Assembly: GCA_965145485.1 (NCBI GenBank)
Contig: CBCTCU010000001.1
Span: forward strand, 117,738 to 181,737
Direction: 5' to 3'
Origin: CABQCM01 sp965145485
Lineage (GTDB): Bacteria; Bacillota; Clostridia; Oscillospirales; Acutalibacteraceae
DNA: 64,000 nt
The first letter of the stretch is position 1. The number at the start of each line of letters is the position of its first letter. The position numbers and the translations under genes are program-made. Shown here piece by piece: positions 17,275 through 26,341 of the stretch. Below the pieces are notes generated by a model, which was not told the DNA's origin, ran no database searches, and saw nothing but the letters and a program-made list of their open reading frames with translations.

Positions 17275-18447
17275 ATGATTGTGATTAAAAATGGGCGGCT
17301 GGTATTGCCCGATCGGATTGTAGACGGCAAATACCTGCTGCTGGAAGGCGACCGCATCCATTCGATTGAGGATTCGCTGCCCGAAAGAGCGGATAAGGTC
17401 ATCGACGCCCACGGCCGATATGTTACCCCCGGCTTCATCGACATCCATTCCGACCGTATCGAGCAGTTTATCCTGCCCCGGCCGACCGCACGGTTTGATT
17501 TTGAGCTTGCGCTCAAGGAGTGCGAACGGGAGCTGCTGCACCAGGGCATTACCACCATGTACCATTCGCTGTCGTTATACAAGGACGAACGCTTCGGCAA
17601 GAGCCCCCTGCGCACCCTCCAGAGCGTGCAGGAAATGGCGCAGCTCATCCGGGATATCCATGACCGATACCATCTGATCCACCACCGGTTTCACCTGCGT
17701 GTGGAAATCGACAACCTCGCGGCTTACGATATCGCCAGGGATATGATTTCCCAGGGGCTGGTTCACGAAATCTCCTTTATGGATCACTCCCCCGGGCAGG
17801 GGCAGTATCAGGATCTGGCCATCTATCGGGAGACACTGGCAAAATACCAGGGCTGCGAGAGCGAGGAGTACGATTTTGAAACCTTTTTAGCCAGGGAAAA
17901 GACCAAGGAGGTGCTGTCCTTTGAGCAATTGCGGGAGCTCAGCCGCATGGCCCATGAGCATGGCATCGCCGTGGCCTCCCACGACGACGACACCGCGCAA
18001 AAGCTGCGAATGAACCGGGAAATCGGCGTGGACATCAGCGAATTCCCCATCACCGTCGAGGCGGCGCGCTACGCATGCTCGCTCGGGTTTGCCACCGTGG
18101 TAGGGGCGCCGAATATCCTGCGTGGAGGCTCTCATTCGGGCAATATGTCGGCCGCCGAGGCCATTCAGGCGGGCTGCGCCGATATCCTTTGCTCCGATTA
18201 CTATCCGCCCGCCATTTTGCACGGCGTGTTTATCATGCACGAAAAGTATGGCCTGCCCCTCCCTGAGATGGTCAACAAGGCGAGCCTCAACCCGGCCAAG
18301 GCGGTCGGCCTGGGGAGTCAGTACGGCTCCATCGAGCCGGGGAAAAAGGCCGACCTGCTCATCATCGAGCTGCTCGACGGTTATCCGGTCATCACCCACG
18401 TGCTCGTTGACGGGCGCACCACCTCCCGGGTGGAGTACAGGAGGTAA
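17275..18447 (+). CDS. phnM: Alpha-D-ribose 1-methylphosphonate 5-triphosphate diphosphatase
   Basis: 390 residues, amidohydrolase fold. YVTPGFIDIHSDRIEQF near residue 50 holds the PhnM form of the metal motif, and ASHDDDTAQKL near 241 is also conserved. It removes pyrophosphate from the ribose 1-phosphonate 5-triphosphate made by PhnGHIL. GGGAGGTG lies 6 bases before ATG 17275. Lies between phnK and phnL, with 13- and 3-base gaps. Confidence 0.94.
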   Translation: MIVIKNGRLVLPDRIVDGKYLLLEGDRIHSIEDSLPERADKVIDAHGRYVTPGFIDIHSDRIEQFILPRPTARFDFELALKECERELLHQGITTMYHSLSLYKDERFGKSPLRTLQSVQEMAQLIRDIHDRYHLIHHRFHLRVEIDNLAAYDIARDMISQGLVHEISFMDHSPGQGQYQDLAIYRETLAKYQGCESEEYDFETFLAREKTKEVLSFEQLRELSRMAHEHGIAVASHDDDTAQKLRMNREIGVDISEFPITVEAARYACSLGFATVVGAPNILRGGSHSGNMSAAEAIQAGCADILCSDYYPPAILHGVFIMHEKYGLPLPEMVNKASLNPAKAVGLGSQYGSIEPGKKADLLIIELLDGYPVITHVLVDGRTTSRVEYRR

Positions 18448-18450
18448 ACT

Positions 18451-19143
18451 ATGGAAATATTGTCCATTCAGCATCTGTCCAAGGAGTTTTATCTGCACAA
18501 CGCCGGCAAGCACATCCGCTCCTGCCAGGATATTTCCCTGGATGTGCAGGAGGGGGAGTTCGTCGGCATCGTCGGTTTGTCCGGCGCGGGAAAGTCGACC
18601 ATTCTCAAATGCATCCACCGCACCTATCTGACCACCCGCGGGCACATTTATTACAACAGCGCCGCTTTTGGCCGCATCGACCTCACAACCGCTACCGAGC
18701 GCGAGGTTCTCTATTTGCGCAAAAACGAGATCGGGTATGTGTCCCAGTTTCTGCATGTCATGCCCCGCACCACCGCCAAGGAGCATGTGATGAACGCCCT
18801 GCTGGAATCGGGGGCGGACGCGCAGCAGGCGAGGGAAAAGGCGGAGGATATGCTCGCCTATTTCCGCCTGCCGGAAAATTTGTGGGATATTTATCCCAAC
18901 ACCTTCTCCGGCGGGGAGCGCCTGCGGCTCAACCTGGCCCACACCATGGTCCGCCAGCCCCGCTTTATGCTGCTCGACGAGCCGACGGCCTCGTTGGACA
19001 ACAAAACCAAGCTGCTGGTCAAGGAGATGCTCATTCGGCTCAAACGGAAGGGAAAGAGCATGATCGGCATCTTTCACGACCTGGAGTTTATGGACGGGCT
19101 GTGCGATAAGGTATTCAATATATCGGAGGGGACGCTGGTATGA
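18451..19143 (+). CDS. phnL: C-P lyase ABC-type subunit PhnL
   Basis: 230 residues. Walker A GLSGAGKST, signature FSGGERLR, Walker B FMLLDEPTASLD. The FYLHNAGKHI N-terminus and GIVGLSGAGKSTILKCIHRTY distinguish PhnL from PhnK and PhnC. It works with PhnGHI in the nucleosidase step. ACAGGAGGT precedes ATG 18451; a 4-base overlap joins it to the next gene. Confidence 0.94.
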   Translation: MEILSIQHLSKEFYLHNAGKHIRSCQDISLDVQEGEFVGIVGLSGAGKSTILKCIHRTYLTTRGHIYYNSAAFGRIDLTTATEREVLYLRKNEIGYVSQFLHVMPRTTAKEHVMNALLESGADAQQAREKAEDMLAYFRLPENLWDIYPNTFSGGERLRLNLAHTMVRQPRFMLLDEPTASLDNKTKLLVKEMLIRLKRKGKSMIGIFHDLEFMDGLCDKVFNISEGTLV

Positions 19144-19940
19144 AAAAAGCCGACCTTCATGTGCATTCCCGCATCTCGGACGGCAGCTGCACCATTGGGG
19201 AGCTGGCTGCCGCCGCGCTCGAGCGGGGGCTTGACGCCATCGCCTTGACCGACCACGACACCTTGGCGCAGGCGGGGAGCATTCCTTCCGGCCTGCCGGT
19301 GCAGGTGATCCCCGGCATTGAGATATCCTGCTATGATTATGACGCTAACCGGCGGGTTCACATACTGGGATACCGCATCCAGGATATCGCCTCGATCGAG
19401 GAATTTGTCCATCCGCTGCTGCTGGCCCGGCACGCCAATTCCCTCCGGCAGATTGAGGTGCTCGAGCAAAACGGATTTGCCATAGAAACCAGCGCCCTCA
19501 ACCGGGCGGACGGCCGGTACATTTACAAGCAGCACATCATGGAGTATCTGGTGAAAACGCGGCAGGCGCCCGATATGTTCAGGGATTTCTACCGGCGTAT
19601 TTTTAAAAACGGCGGTATCTGCGATTTTGATATCCGCTATCTCGACCCTTATGAAGCGGTGCGCCGAATCCGGGAGGCCGGCGGGCTCGCGGTGCTGGCG
19701 CACAGCGGGCAGCAGCAGAATTTTGCCCTCATCCCCCGGCTGGTGAAAGAAGGCCTGTGCGGCCTGGAGCTGAACCATCCCGCCAATTCGCCAAAGGACC
19801 GGCAGATCATCCGGGACAGCGCCGCCGAGTACGGCCTGTTTTTGACCGGAGGCAGCGATTACCACGGGGCGTACGAGCCCGACTCCCCCGGGCTGGGCTG
19901 CTGCCTGTCGGAGGAAAGCGGGGTGCAGGCCGTATGCTGA
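19140..19940 (+). CDS. phnPP: PHP-domain 5-phosphoribosyl 1,2-cyclic phosphate dihydrolase
   Basis: 266 residues, PHP metal-phosphoesterase fold: DLHVHS at residues 5-10, LTDHDT near 37-41, GIEIS, then LAHSGQQ and GSDYHG late in the chain. In this operon position the established homologue is PhnPP, which hydrolyses 5-phosphoribosyl 1,2-cyclic phosphate first to ribose 2,5-bisphosphate and then to ribose 5-phosphate and phosphate. That replaces the PhnP plus PhnN route of E. coli, and neither phnP nor phnN is seen in the window. Overlaps phnL by 4 bases and the next gene by 7. Confidence 0.87.
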   Translation: MKKADLHVHSRISDGSCTIGELAAAALERGLDAIALTDHDTLAQAGSIPSGLPVQVIPGIEISCYDYDANRRVHILGYRIQDIASIEEFVHPLLLARHANSLRQIEVLEQNGFAIETSALNRADGRYIYKQHIMEYLVKTRQAPDMFRDFYRRIFKNGGICDFDIRYLDPYEAVRRIREAGGLAVLAHSGQQQNFALIPRLVKEGLCGLELNHPANSPKDRQIIRDSAAEYGLFLTGGSDYHGAYEPDSPGLGCCLSEESGVQAVC

Positions 19941-20560
19941 GCGTTCAGCCTACGTTAGAGGAAGACGTGCGTCTGCACAACGTGCAGCTGGGTAGATATA
20001 CCCAGATCAAAGCCCACAGCGAGCTGGAGGAAACCCGGATGGGCGATTACTCCTATTGCGCGGGGTACAATCAGATTTACGCCGCCGATATCGGAAATTT
20101 TTGCTCGATTGCCACCTTTGTGCGCATCAACCCCGGAAACCACCCCTGCTATACCCGGGCGGCGCAGCACCATTTTACCTACCGGCGCAGCCTTTTCGGC
20201 TTTGGAGAGGACGACGAGGCCTTTTTTGAAGACCGGCGGGCCAGGGTCGTCACCATCGGGCACGACGTATGGCTCGGGCACAACGTCACGGTCATGCCGG
20301 GGGTGACCATCGGCAATGGCGCGGCGGTGGGCAGCGGCTCCGTCGTCACCCGGGATGTGGAGCCATATTCCGTTGTCGTGGGGGCGCCCGCTCGAAAAAT
20401 ACGCATGCGCTTTTCGGATGACATCATTCGTCAAATTGAGTCCACCCGCTGGTGGGAGTGGGATCACGACACCATCCGCGAGCGGCTTGGGGATTTCAAT
20501 GACATTGCCGGCTTTATCGCAAAGTACGGCGTGCATTCCAGTGAAGGAGGGCAACGGTAA
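19934..20560 (+). CDS. Hexapeptide-repeat transferase of phosphonate operon
   Basis: 208 residues with left-handed beta-helix repeats (VTIGHDVWLGHNVTVMPGVTIGNGAAVGSGSVV), then PYSVVVGAPARKI, as in xenobiotic/chloramphenicol-type acetyltransferases. A member of this fold is regularly the last gene of C-P lyase operons, where it may acylate aminophosphonates or a pathway intermediate; its substrate is not established. ATG 19934 overlaps the phnPP stop, so translation is coupled. Catalytic His is probably in HHFTYRRS or IGHDVW. Confidence 0.85.
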   Translation: MLSVQPTLEEDVRLHNVQLGRYTQIKAHSELEETRMGDYSYCAGYNQIYAADIGNFCSIATFVRINPGNHPCYTRAAQHHFTYRRSLFGFGEDDEAFFEDRRARVVTIGHDVWLGHNVTVMPGVTIGNGAAVGSGSVVTRDVEPYSVVVGAPARKIRMRFSDDIIRQIESTRWWEWDHDTIRERLGDFNDIAGFIAKYGVHSSEGGQR

Positions 20561-21038
20561 ACCGGGCCGATGTGCGCCGCGGGGTCGCCCTGATCGCCTT
20601 TTCGTTTCTGCCCCGGTAAGAAGGCAAGAATCCTTCTTGCATGCGGCGGACCCTTGGGCATGTGCGGCTGCGAAATGAGTTGGAGCGCTGCCCCGCTTCC
20701 CATATCGCCGCCGGTTGCCCCAGCCCCTCTAGGCGTTTGCAACATGCTTGGTTGCCGTCCCTCATACCGTAAAATTTTAGCCGCCTGTCCAGTTTGCGCA
20801 ATGGATAGGCGGCTCATTTCATTTAGCCGGAGAAGGATCGGCCGGGGTTATAAAGGAATCACGGCTTTTGTGTCGAGTATCGGGCTGAACCAATCGGTGA
20901 CGAGCATCACCACACTTGATTGGCAAGCCCGCGCTGCCCAGCGATAGGACGTAGGGCAAACGGCTTAACATCCGATCCCCTCAGGGTGTGCCGGTGAGGG
21001 CCATCGAATGCTCCCCCAAGCCCCGGCTACGCCAAAGG
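20561..21038. other. Intergenic region after the phn operon
   Basis: No gene recognised. A hairpin at 20779-20814 (AGCCGCCTGTCC against GGATAGGCGGCT, one mismatch) followed by a T-rich stretch may be the operon terminator. A smaller perfect one (GCAAGAA/TTCTTGC) is at 20624-20640. Confidence 0.5.
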
Positions 21039-21959
21039 TCATGATGGCGCGCGTTCATCCACGGATCCGTTATGCGAGGAAAAGCACCGTTGAAGCTGTT
21101 GCAAAAACTTCTCTGAGGCGCGGGACAGCAGCTGGTACTTTTTCCACACCAGATAAGCGGTCGCCTCCAGCCTGGGGCGCAGAGGGCGAAAGCAGAGACC
21201 GCTGCCCTGCGTATTGATCAGCCGGTCAAAGCAGAGGGTATAGCCAAGCCCCTCGTCCACCAGAAGGGAGGCGTTGTAAATCAGATTGTAGGTGGCGACC
21301 ACGTTTAATTTGGAGATATCCCGCTTCATCCATTGTGACATGGACCATCCGTCGTCATGCTGCTGGGACAGGATCAGCGGCTTGTCCCATAAATCCTCCG
21401 GCTCGATTTCCTCCTTTTGCGCGAGGGGGGAGTCCCTGCGCATCAGCACCCCCCACACGTCCTTTTCGGGGATTTCCATCACCTCGTATTTTTCCGGGGC
21501 GACAGCGGCATACACCAGCCCGAAATCGATCAGCCCTTTCTCGAGCTGTTCCATGACATAAACCGCGTTGCCGCTGGAAATATGGTAATGGATATCGGGG
21601 CATTCTTCCTGAATGGCCTGCGCCGCCCGGGCCACCAGACGCACTATCTGGGTTTCTCCGGCGCCGATGTAGACGTCCCCCGCGATGGTTTTGTCCGAAA
21701 GCGAAATTTCGCTTTCGGCTTTTTTGACCAGTTCCAGAATCTCTTCCGCCCGTTTGCGCAGAATCATCCCTTCCTCGGTCAACGTCACCTTGCGGGACCC
21801 TTTGGTTTTGCGGATCAAAAGCGGTTTCCCAAGTTCCTCTTCCATCGCTTTGAGCTGGGTGGACAGCGTCGGCTGGGACAGGTGCAGGGATTCCGCCGCC
21901 GCGGTGATGTTTTGTTCCCTTGCGACTGCCAAAAAGTATTGCAATACACGCAATTCCAT
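21039..21959 (-). CDS. LysR-family transcriptional regulator
   Basis: 306 residues. The N-terminal winged helix-turn-helix reads MELRVLQYFLAVAREQNITAAAESLHLSQPTLSTQLKAMEEELG in parts; the remainder is a periplasmic-binding-like effector domain (GDVYIGAGETQIVRLVARAAQAIQ). The start at 21959 has GGGGAG 8 bases upstream. It is transcribed away from the Fe-alcohol dehydrogenase cluster, and a LysR-type inverted repeat lies between them at 22243-22259. It most likely controls that cluster. Confidence 0.93.
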   Translation of the reverse strand: MELRVLQYFLAVAREQNITAAAESLHLSQPTLSTQLKAMEEELGKPLLIRKTKGSRKVTLTEEGMILRKRAEEILELVKKAESEISLSDKTIAGDVYIGAGETQIVRLVARAAQAIQEECPDIHYHISSGNAVYVMEQLEKGLIDFGLVYAAVAPEKYEVMEIPEKDVWGVLMRRDSPLAQKEEIEPEDLWDKPLILSQQHDDGWSMSQWMKRDISKLNVVATYNLIYNASLLVDEGLGYTLCFDRLINTQGSGLCFRPLRPRLEATAYLVWKKYQLLSRASEKFLQQLQRCFSSHNGSVDERAPS

Positions 21960-22242
21960 TTTACCATCTCCCCATGTTGAATATAGCCAAGCGCCACCCG
22001 AATTCCACATTGCCGTTGCGCCGGGGCGATGTGGGGCATGGTGGATGGCGCCAATTACGGTCGCTTCCGGTGAGGACGCTGTAATAAGCTTTCGCCTCAA
22101 GCATTGAGCCAAGCCGGCCATGGCCTTAGGATTGCGAAACCAGGCGCCGGCGGCCGCCCATGCCAGCAGTTTTAGTGCGCTGGCAGGCCCAGGGGCCCGA
22201 TCCGTCCCCATACGGCCGGCGCCGGTAATACGCGACCGAGAG

Positions 22243-22259
22243 CATAACTATCTGTTATG
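22243..22259. promoter_or_regulatory. LysR-type operator (CATAAC-N5-GTTATG)
   Basis: A perfect 6-bp inverted repeat with a 5-base centre, containing the T-N11-A pattern bound by LysR proteins. It lies between the divergent LysR gene and the promoter at 22282-22310, centred about 35 bases upstream of that -35 box. Confidence 0.65.
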
Positions 22260-22281
22260 GAGTAGTATCCGATATAGGTAT

Positions 22282-22310
22282 TTGATATTTATTATACATT
22301 GTTTTATAAT
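22282..22310 (+). promoter_or_regulatory. Promoter of the Fe-ADH/DUF3737/MalY cluster
   Basis: TTGATA (22282-22287) and TATAAT (22305-22310) with a 17-base spacer, 55 bases before the first start codon. Confidence 0.85.
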
Positions 22311-22364
22311 AAATGAAAAGATACAAAATTGTTTGCGACCCGATGGAAAGAAGATGATTTGCAC

Positions 22365-22598
22365 ATGGTCGATTACACCAACGAGGCGGTAGTGCGCAAC
22401 CTCAAGGACGCCGGCTGCGATCAGGAAACCATAGACCGTTTCCTGCACTGGATGAAAGAAGGGGAAACCAAGCAGCAGCTTCAGCTTCTTGCCCGGCACC
22501 GCGGCGTGTTGCTCGAGAAGGTACACGCTGAGGAGAAGCGCATCCGCTGCTTGGATTACCTCATCTACCAAATCGAGCATCATAAAATCGCAATGTAA
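22365..22598 (+). CDS. Small conserved hypothetical protein
   Basis: 77 residues, mostly helical: AVVRNLKDAGCDQETIDRFLHW, then KQQLQLLARHRGVLLEKVHAEEKRIRCLDYLIYQI. Short proteins of this look are frequent in Clostridia beside LysR genes and oxidoreductases, but no function is known to me. No membrane span or signal peptide. ATG 22365 has GGAAAGAAG about 11 bases upstream. It is the first gene behind the 22282 promoter and ends 15 bases before the alcohol dehydrogenase. Confidence 0.75.
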   Translation: MVDYTNEAVVRNLKDAGCDQETIDRFLHWMKEGETKQQLQLLARHRGVLLEKVHAEEKRIRCLDYLIYQIEHHKIAM

Positions 22599-22613
22599 GA
22601 AAGGATGATTCTC

Positions 22614-23792
22614 ATGATCGAAAATTACAGCCTTTATTTTCCCACCAGGATCCTGTTTGGGGCGGGGGAACTTAACCATTTGCACCAGCAGAGCCTCCCG
22701 GGGAAAAAAGCCCTCATCGTGATATCCAACGGCAAGTCCACCCGCGCCAACGGCTCGTTAGCGCGCACGCAGGAGCAGTTGAGGCTTGCCGGTGTGGACA
22801 GCGCCCTGTTTGACAAGATCGAGGCCAATCCGCTCAAATCCACCGTCATGGCCGGCGGCGCTTTCGCCCGGGAGCAGGGCTGCGACTTTATCGTCGCACT
22901 GGGGGGCGGCAGCGTGATGGACGCCTCCAAAGCCATTGCCGCCATGGCGACCAACCCGGGGGATTTGTGGGATTACGTATCGGGCGGCACCGGAAAGGGC
23001 CGGCCTCTTGCCGAGGCGCCGCTGCCGCTGGTGTGCATCACCACCACCGCCGGTACCGGCTCGGAGGTGGATGCCTACGGCGTGATCAGCAACGAGGAAA
23101 CCAATGAGAAAATTGGCTTTGGGGGAGACGACCGTCTGTTCCCTGTATTGGCGATTGTGGATCATGAGCTGATGGCCACCGTCCCGCCGAAATATACGGC
23201 CTATCAGGGCTTTGACGCCCTGTTTCACTCCACCGAGGTCTACATCAGCAAGGGTCTCAACCCCTACAGCCAGATGATTGCCAGCACGGCTATCAGCAAC
23301 ATTGCCCGGTATCTGCCCCGCGCGGTCAAAGACGGTGGCGATCTAGAGGCAAGAGGGCACGTGGCCTTTGCCAACACCCTCTCCGGCCACGCGATGGTGC
23401 TCACCAGCACGACGGCCGAGCACTCTCTGGAGCATGCCATGAGCGCCTTCCACCACGAGCTTCCCCACGGCGCCGGGCTGATTATGATTTCCAAGGCATT
23501 TTATGAGTTCTTTATCGAAAAGCATGCCTGCGACGAACGCTTTGTGGAAATGGCCAGGCTGATGGGGGTCGAGGGGGCCGACAAGCCGGAGGATTTTATC
23601 ACGGCGCTGGTCAAGCTGCAGCAGGACTGCGGGGTAGCCGATCTGAAAATGAGCGATTACGGCATTACCCGGGAGGAATTCGGAAAGCTTGCGAAAAACG
23701 CCATGGAGACGATGGGCGGCCTATTTTTGGCCAATCCCTGCGAAATGACCGAGGCCGACTGCGTGGCCGTTTTTGAGAAATCCTATCGGTAA
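22614..23792 (+). CDS. Iron-containing alcohol dehydrogenase
   Basis: 392 residues, group III (Fe-dependent) alcohol dehydrogenase. NAD(P)-binding GGGSVMDASKAIA near residue 97, ITTTAGTGSEVDAYGVI near 140, and the metal-binding His residues in ALFHSTE and EHAMSAFHHELPHGAGL. It interconverts an aldehyde or ketone with an alcohol; the substrate is unknown, and butanol-dehydrogenase-like or lactaldehyde-reductase-like roles are possible. ATG 22614 is favoured because AAGAAAGG at 22598-22604 is then 9 bases away. Followed after 42 bases by the DUF3737 gene. Confidence 0.92.
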   Translation: MIENYSLYFPTRILFGAGELNHLHQQSLPGKKALIVISNGKSTRANGSLARTQEQLRLAGVDSALFDKIEANPLKSTVMAGGAFAREQGCDFIVALGGGSVMDASKAIAAMATNPGDLWDYVSGGTGKGRPLAEAPLPLVCITTTAGTGSEVDAYGVISNEETNEKIGFGGDDRLFPVLAIVDHELMATVPPKYTAYQGFDALFHSTEVYISKGLNPYSQMIASTAISNIARYLPRAVKDGGDLEARGHVAFANTLSGHAMVLTSTTAEHSLEHAMSAFHHELPHGAGLIMISKAFYEFFIEKHACDERFVEMARLMGVEGADKPEDFITALVKLQQDCGVADLKMSDYGITREEFGKLAKNAMETMGGLFLANPCEMTEADCVAVFEKSYR

Positions 23793-23834
23793 CGCAAGGT
23801 AAAAAGCAGCCAATTCAAGTCAGGAGTTGATCGT

Positions 23835-24701
23835 GTGAGCGAAAAGAGAGAAATACGGCAAAGCGTTTACACCGGCGAGCGCCCCTTGTTTCAGGCGCGC
23901 AATTTGAATATAATCGACACCATCTTTGACGCGGGGGAGTCGCCGCTGAAGGAGAGCCGCGGCATTGCGCTTCGCGGCTGTATGTTCAAGTGGAAGTATC
24001 CCCTGTGGTATGCCAAGGACATCACCGTTACAAACTGCACCTGGTTTGAAATGGCGCGTGCCGGCGTCTGGTATACCGACCGCATCACCGTGGAGGATTC
24101 CGCCATCGAAGCGCCGAAAAATTTCCGCCGCTGTCATGATGTGACGCTTCGCCATGTATCCCTGCCCAACGCCGCCGAAACCCTCTGGCAGTGCGACGGG
24201 GTGGCGTTGGAGCATATCGTGGCCAAAGGGGACTACTTTGCGATGAACAGCAGCAATATGACAGTCGACGATTTGACCCTTTATGGGAATTATTCCTTTG
24301 ACGGCGCCAAAAATGTGGAGATACGCAATTCCAAGCTCCTCTCAAAAGACGCGTTTTGGAACAGTGAAAATGTGACGGTGTACGATTCCTTTATCTCGGG
24401 CGAGTATCTGGGGTGGAACGCCAAAAATCTGACCTTGATCAACTGCACCGTCGAGAGCTTGCAGGGCATGTGCTATATCGACAACCTGGTGATGAAAAAC
24501 TGCAAGCTGATCAACACCACCCTGGCCTTCGAATACTCCACGGTGGAGGCGCAGATTGTCGGCAAGATCGACAGCGTGATGAATCCCTCCGGCGGAACCA
24601 TCTGCGCCGACTCGATCGGGGAACTGATTCTGGAAAAGGACAAGGTCGATCCAAGCAAAACCCGGATTATCTGCAAGGCGAACGAGAAGGATTGCGCCTG
24701 A
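23835..24701 (+). CDS. DUF3737-family beta-helix protein
   Basis: 288 residues, GTG start with CAGGAG 8 bases upstream. Sequential short strands (VTNCTWFEMARAGVWYTDRITVEDS, MTVDDLTLYGNYSFDGAKNVEIRNS) indicate a right-handed beta-helix, as in pectate-lyase-like folds, and match the DUF3737 family. No signal peptide, so cytoplasmic. The family often sits with MalY-type lyases and Fe-alcohol dehydrogenases, as here, which suggests a shared pathway of unknown chemistry. DUF3737 has no established enzymatic activity that I know of. Confidence 0.82.
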   Translation: MSEKREIRQSVYTGERPLFQARNLNIIDTIFDAGESPLKESRGIALRGCMFKWKYPLWYAKDITVTNCTWFEMARAGVWYTDRITVEDSAIEAPKNFRRCHDVTLRHVSLPNAAETLWQCDGVALEHIVAKGDYFAMNSSNMTVDDLTLYGNYSFDGAKNVEIRNSKLLSKDAFWNSENVTVYDSFISGEYLGWNAKNLTLINCTVESLQGMCYIDNLVMKNCKLINTTLAFEYSTVEAQIVGKIDSVMNPSGGTICADSIGELILEKDKVDPSKTRIICKANEKDCA

Positions 24702-24867
24702 ATAGGGCTGTATCAGCGGCGTTTGACGGCGTTATGATGTGTGGCCCGCCGCTTGGGATCGCGCCCTGGCCGGTCTGTGGCGAAAAAGCCGCCCGACGGC
24801 CCGGTGACAGGGAGAAGCGGCGGCCTCCCGGCGGCGGATTCCCATGGCATTGCAAGGAGGATGCGGC

Positions 24868-26049
24868 ATGCAGTATGATTTTGACACAGGGATCGACCGG
24901 CGGAATTCCGGGTCTCTAAAATGGGACGTGTCCGAAAACGAGCTGCCCATGTGGGTGGCGGATATGGACTTCCCGGCCGCGCCGGAAATCCGCAAGGTTC
25001 TGGAAAGCCGCGCCGCCCACGGGGTGTTCGGCTACTCGGTGGTTAGCGACGATTGGTATGAAGCGTATATCGGCTGGTGGAAAGAGCGCCATGGCTTGGC
25101 GATGGAGAAGGAATGGCTGGTGTTCTGCACCGGCGTGGTTCCGGCCATATCCAGCATGGTACGCAAGCTGACCACCCCGGCGGAAAAGGTGCTCATCCAA
25201 ACGCCGGTTTACAACATCTTTTTTAATTCCATCCAGAACAACGGGCGCGAGGTGCTGGAAAGCCCGCTTTCCTACCATGAGGGGAACTACGAGATCGATT
25301 GGGATGATCTGGAGCGCAAGCTGTCCGACCCGCAGACCACCCTGATGATTTTATGCAATCCCCACAACCCGGTGGGAAAAATCTGGGATAGGGAGACGCT
25401 GGCCCGCATTGGCGAGCTTTGCTGGAAGCATCATGTGGTGGTCGTATCGGATGAAATCCACTGCGACCTGACCGATCCCGGTTGCTCCTATGTGCCGTTT
25501 GCCTCGGTTTCCCCCGTGTGTAGAGACAACAGCATAACCTGCCTGGCCCCCACCAAGGCCTTTAACCTGGCCGGTTTGCAGACGGCAGCGGTGGCCGTTC
25601 CCAACGAAGTGCTGCGCCACCGGGTGTGGCGTGGGCTCAACACCGATGAAGTGGCCGAACCCAATGCCTTTGCCATACCGGCGGCAGTGGCGGCCTTTAC
25701 CAAAGGGGCCAGCTGGCTGGACGCCCTGCGGCAGTATCTGCGATCAAACAAGGAGCGGGTACGAGAGTTTATCGGCAGGGAGGTCCCGTCCGTGCGGGTG
25801 GTAAACTCCCAGGCGACCTACCTGCTGTGGCTCGACTGCACCCATTTCGGGAGGCAGGCGGAGGAAATCGCCGCGTTTCTCCGAAAGGAGACCGGCCTGT
25901 ATTTATCGGCCGGGGGCCAGTACGGCGGAAACGGCGCAGGCTTTTTGCGCATGAATGTCGCTTGCCCCCGCGCGACGGTGGAGGACGGCCTGTCTCGCTT
26001 GCAGCGGGGGATGGCGGCCTATGAGGACATGGTTTCCAGCCGCCGGTAA
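24868..26049 (+). CDS. MalY/PatB-type aminotransferase (cystathionine beta-lyase)
   Basis: 393 residues, class I/II PLP fold. MQYDFDTGIDRRNSGSLKWD and LPMWVADMDFPAAPEI are hallmarks of MalY/PatB C-S lyases. NPHNPVGKIW and VVVSDEIHCDL bind PLP, and the Schiff-base Lys is in APTKAFNLAGLQ. It cleaves the C-S bond of cystathionine or related thiols to ammonia, pyruvate and a thiol. AAGGAGG lies 7 bases before ATG 24868. Last gene of the LysR-controlled group. Confidence 0.92.
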   Translation: MQYDFDTGIDRRNSGSLKWDVSENELPMWVADMDFPAAPEIRKVLESRAAHGVFGYSVVSDDWYEAYIGWWKERHGLAMEKEWLVFCTGVVPAISSMVRKLTTPAEKVLIQTPVYNIFFNSIQNNGREVLESPLSYHEGNYEIDWDDLERKLSDPQTTLMILCNPHNPVGKIWDRETLARIGELCWKHHVVVVSDEIHCDLTDPGCSYVPFASVSPVCRDNSITCLAPTKAFNLAGLQTAAVAVPNEVLRHRVWRGLNTDEVAEPNAFAIPAAVAAFTKGASWLDALRQYLRSNKERVREFIGREVPSVRVVNSQATYLLWLDCTHFGRQAEEIAAFLRKETGLYLSAGGQYGGNGAGFLRMNVACPRATVEDGLSRLQRGMAAYEDMVSSRR

Positions 26050-26056
26050 CGGCTAA

Positions 26057-26080
26057 GGCTCGGGAGCCATATCGTTTTTT
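26057..26080 (+). terminator. Weak terminator after the MalY/PatB gene
   Basis: Short hairpin GGCTCGGGAGCC (26057-26068) followed by a T run at 26075-26080. Confidence 0.5.
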
Positions 26081-26171
26081 GCCGGATGAACGATCGACGG
26101 CAAAATTCTTGATTCCTCCTTTGCAGCGGGTGGAAACCGCCCTATTCGCCGTCCGGTTTGCGCTTGTCCGA

Positions 26172-26302
26172 TAGATTTTAGCCTGCCTTTGGGGCGGAAC
26201 ATGGAAAGGGTATGTCCTTTTTGGCGGATGGAAGGCCCCAAAGGGGAGTGTGCCTTGGAATGAACGCCGGGGCAATCCTCTTTGCTGGCCTTGGTAAGGC
26301 GA
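26172..26302. repeat. Intergenic repeat family A, copy 1
   Basis: About 130 bases repeated 170 bases downstream (26342-26472) with roughly 85-90% identity by eye. Each unit has a 10-bp inverted repeat, CCTTTGGGGC (26186-26195) against GCCCCAAAGG (26235-26244), and ends in GCCTTGGAATGAACGCCGGGG and a CCTTGGTAAGGC palindrome. No conserved protein frame is evident. Confidence 0.85.
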
Positions 26303-26341
26303 AAAATTACCCCGTCGCGCCTCTGACTGGGCGCTGCCCGG

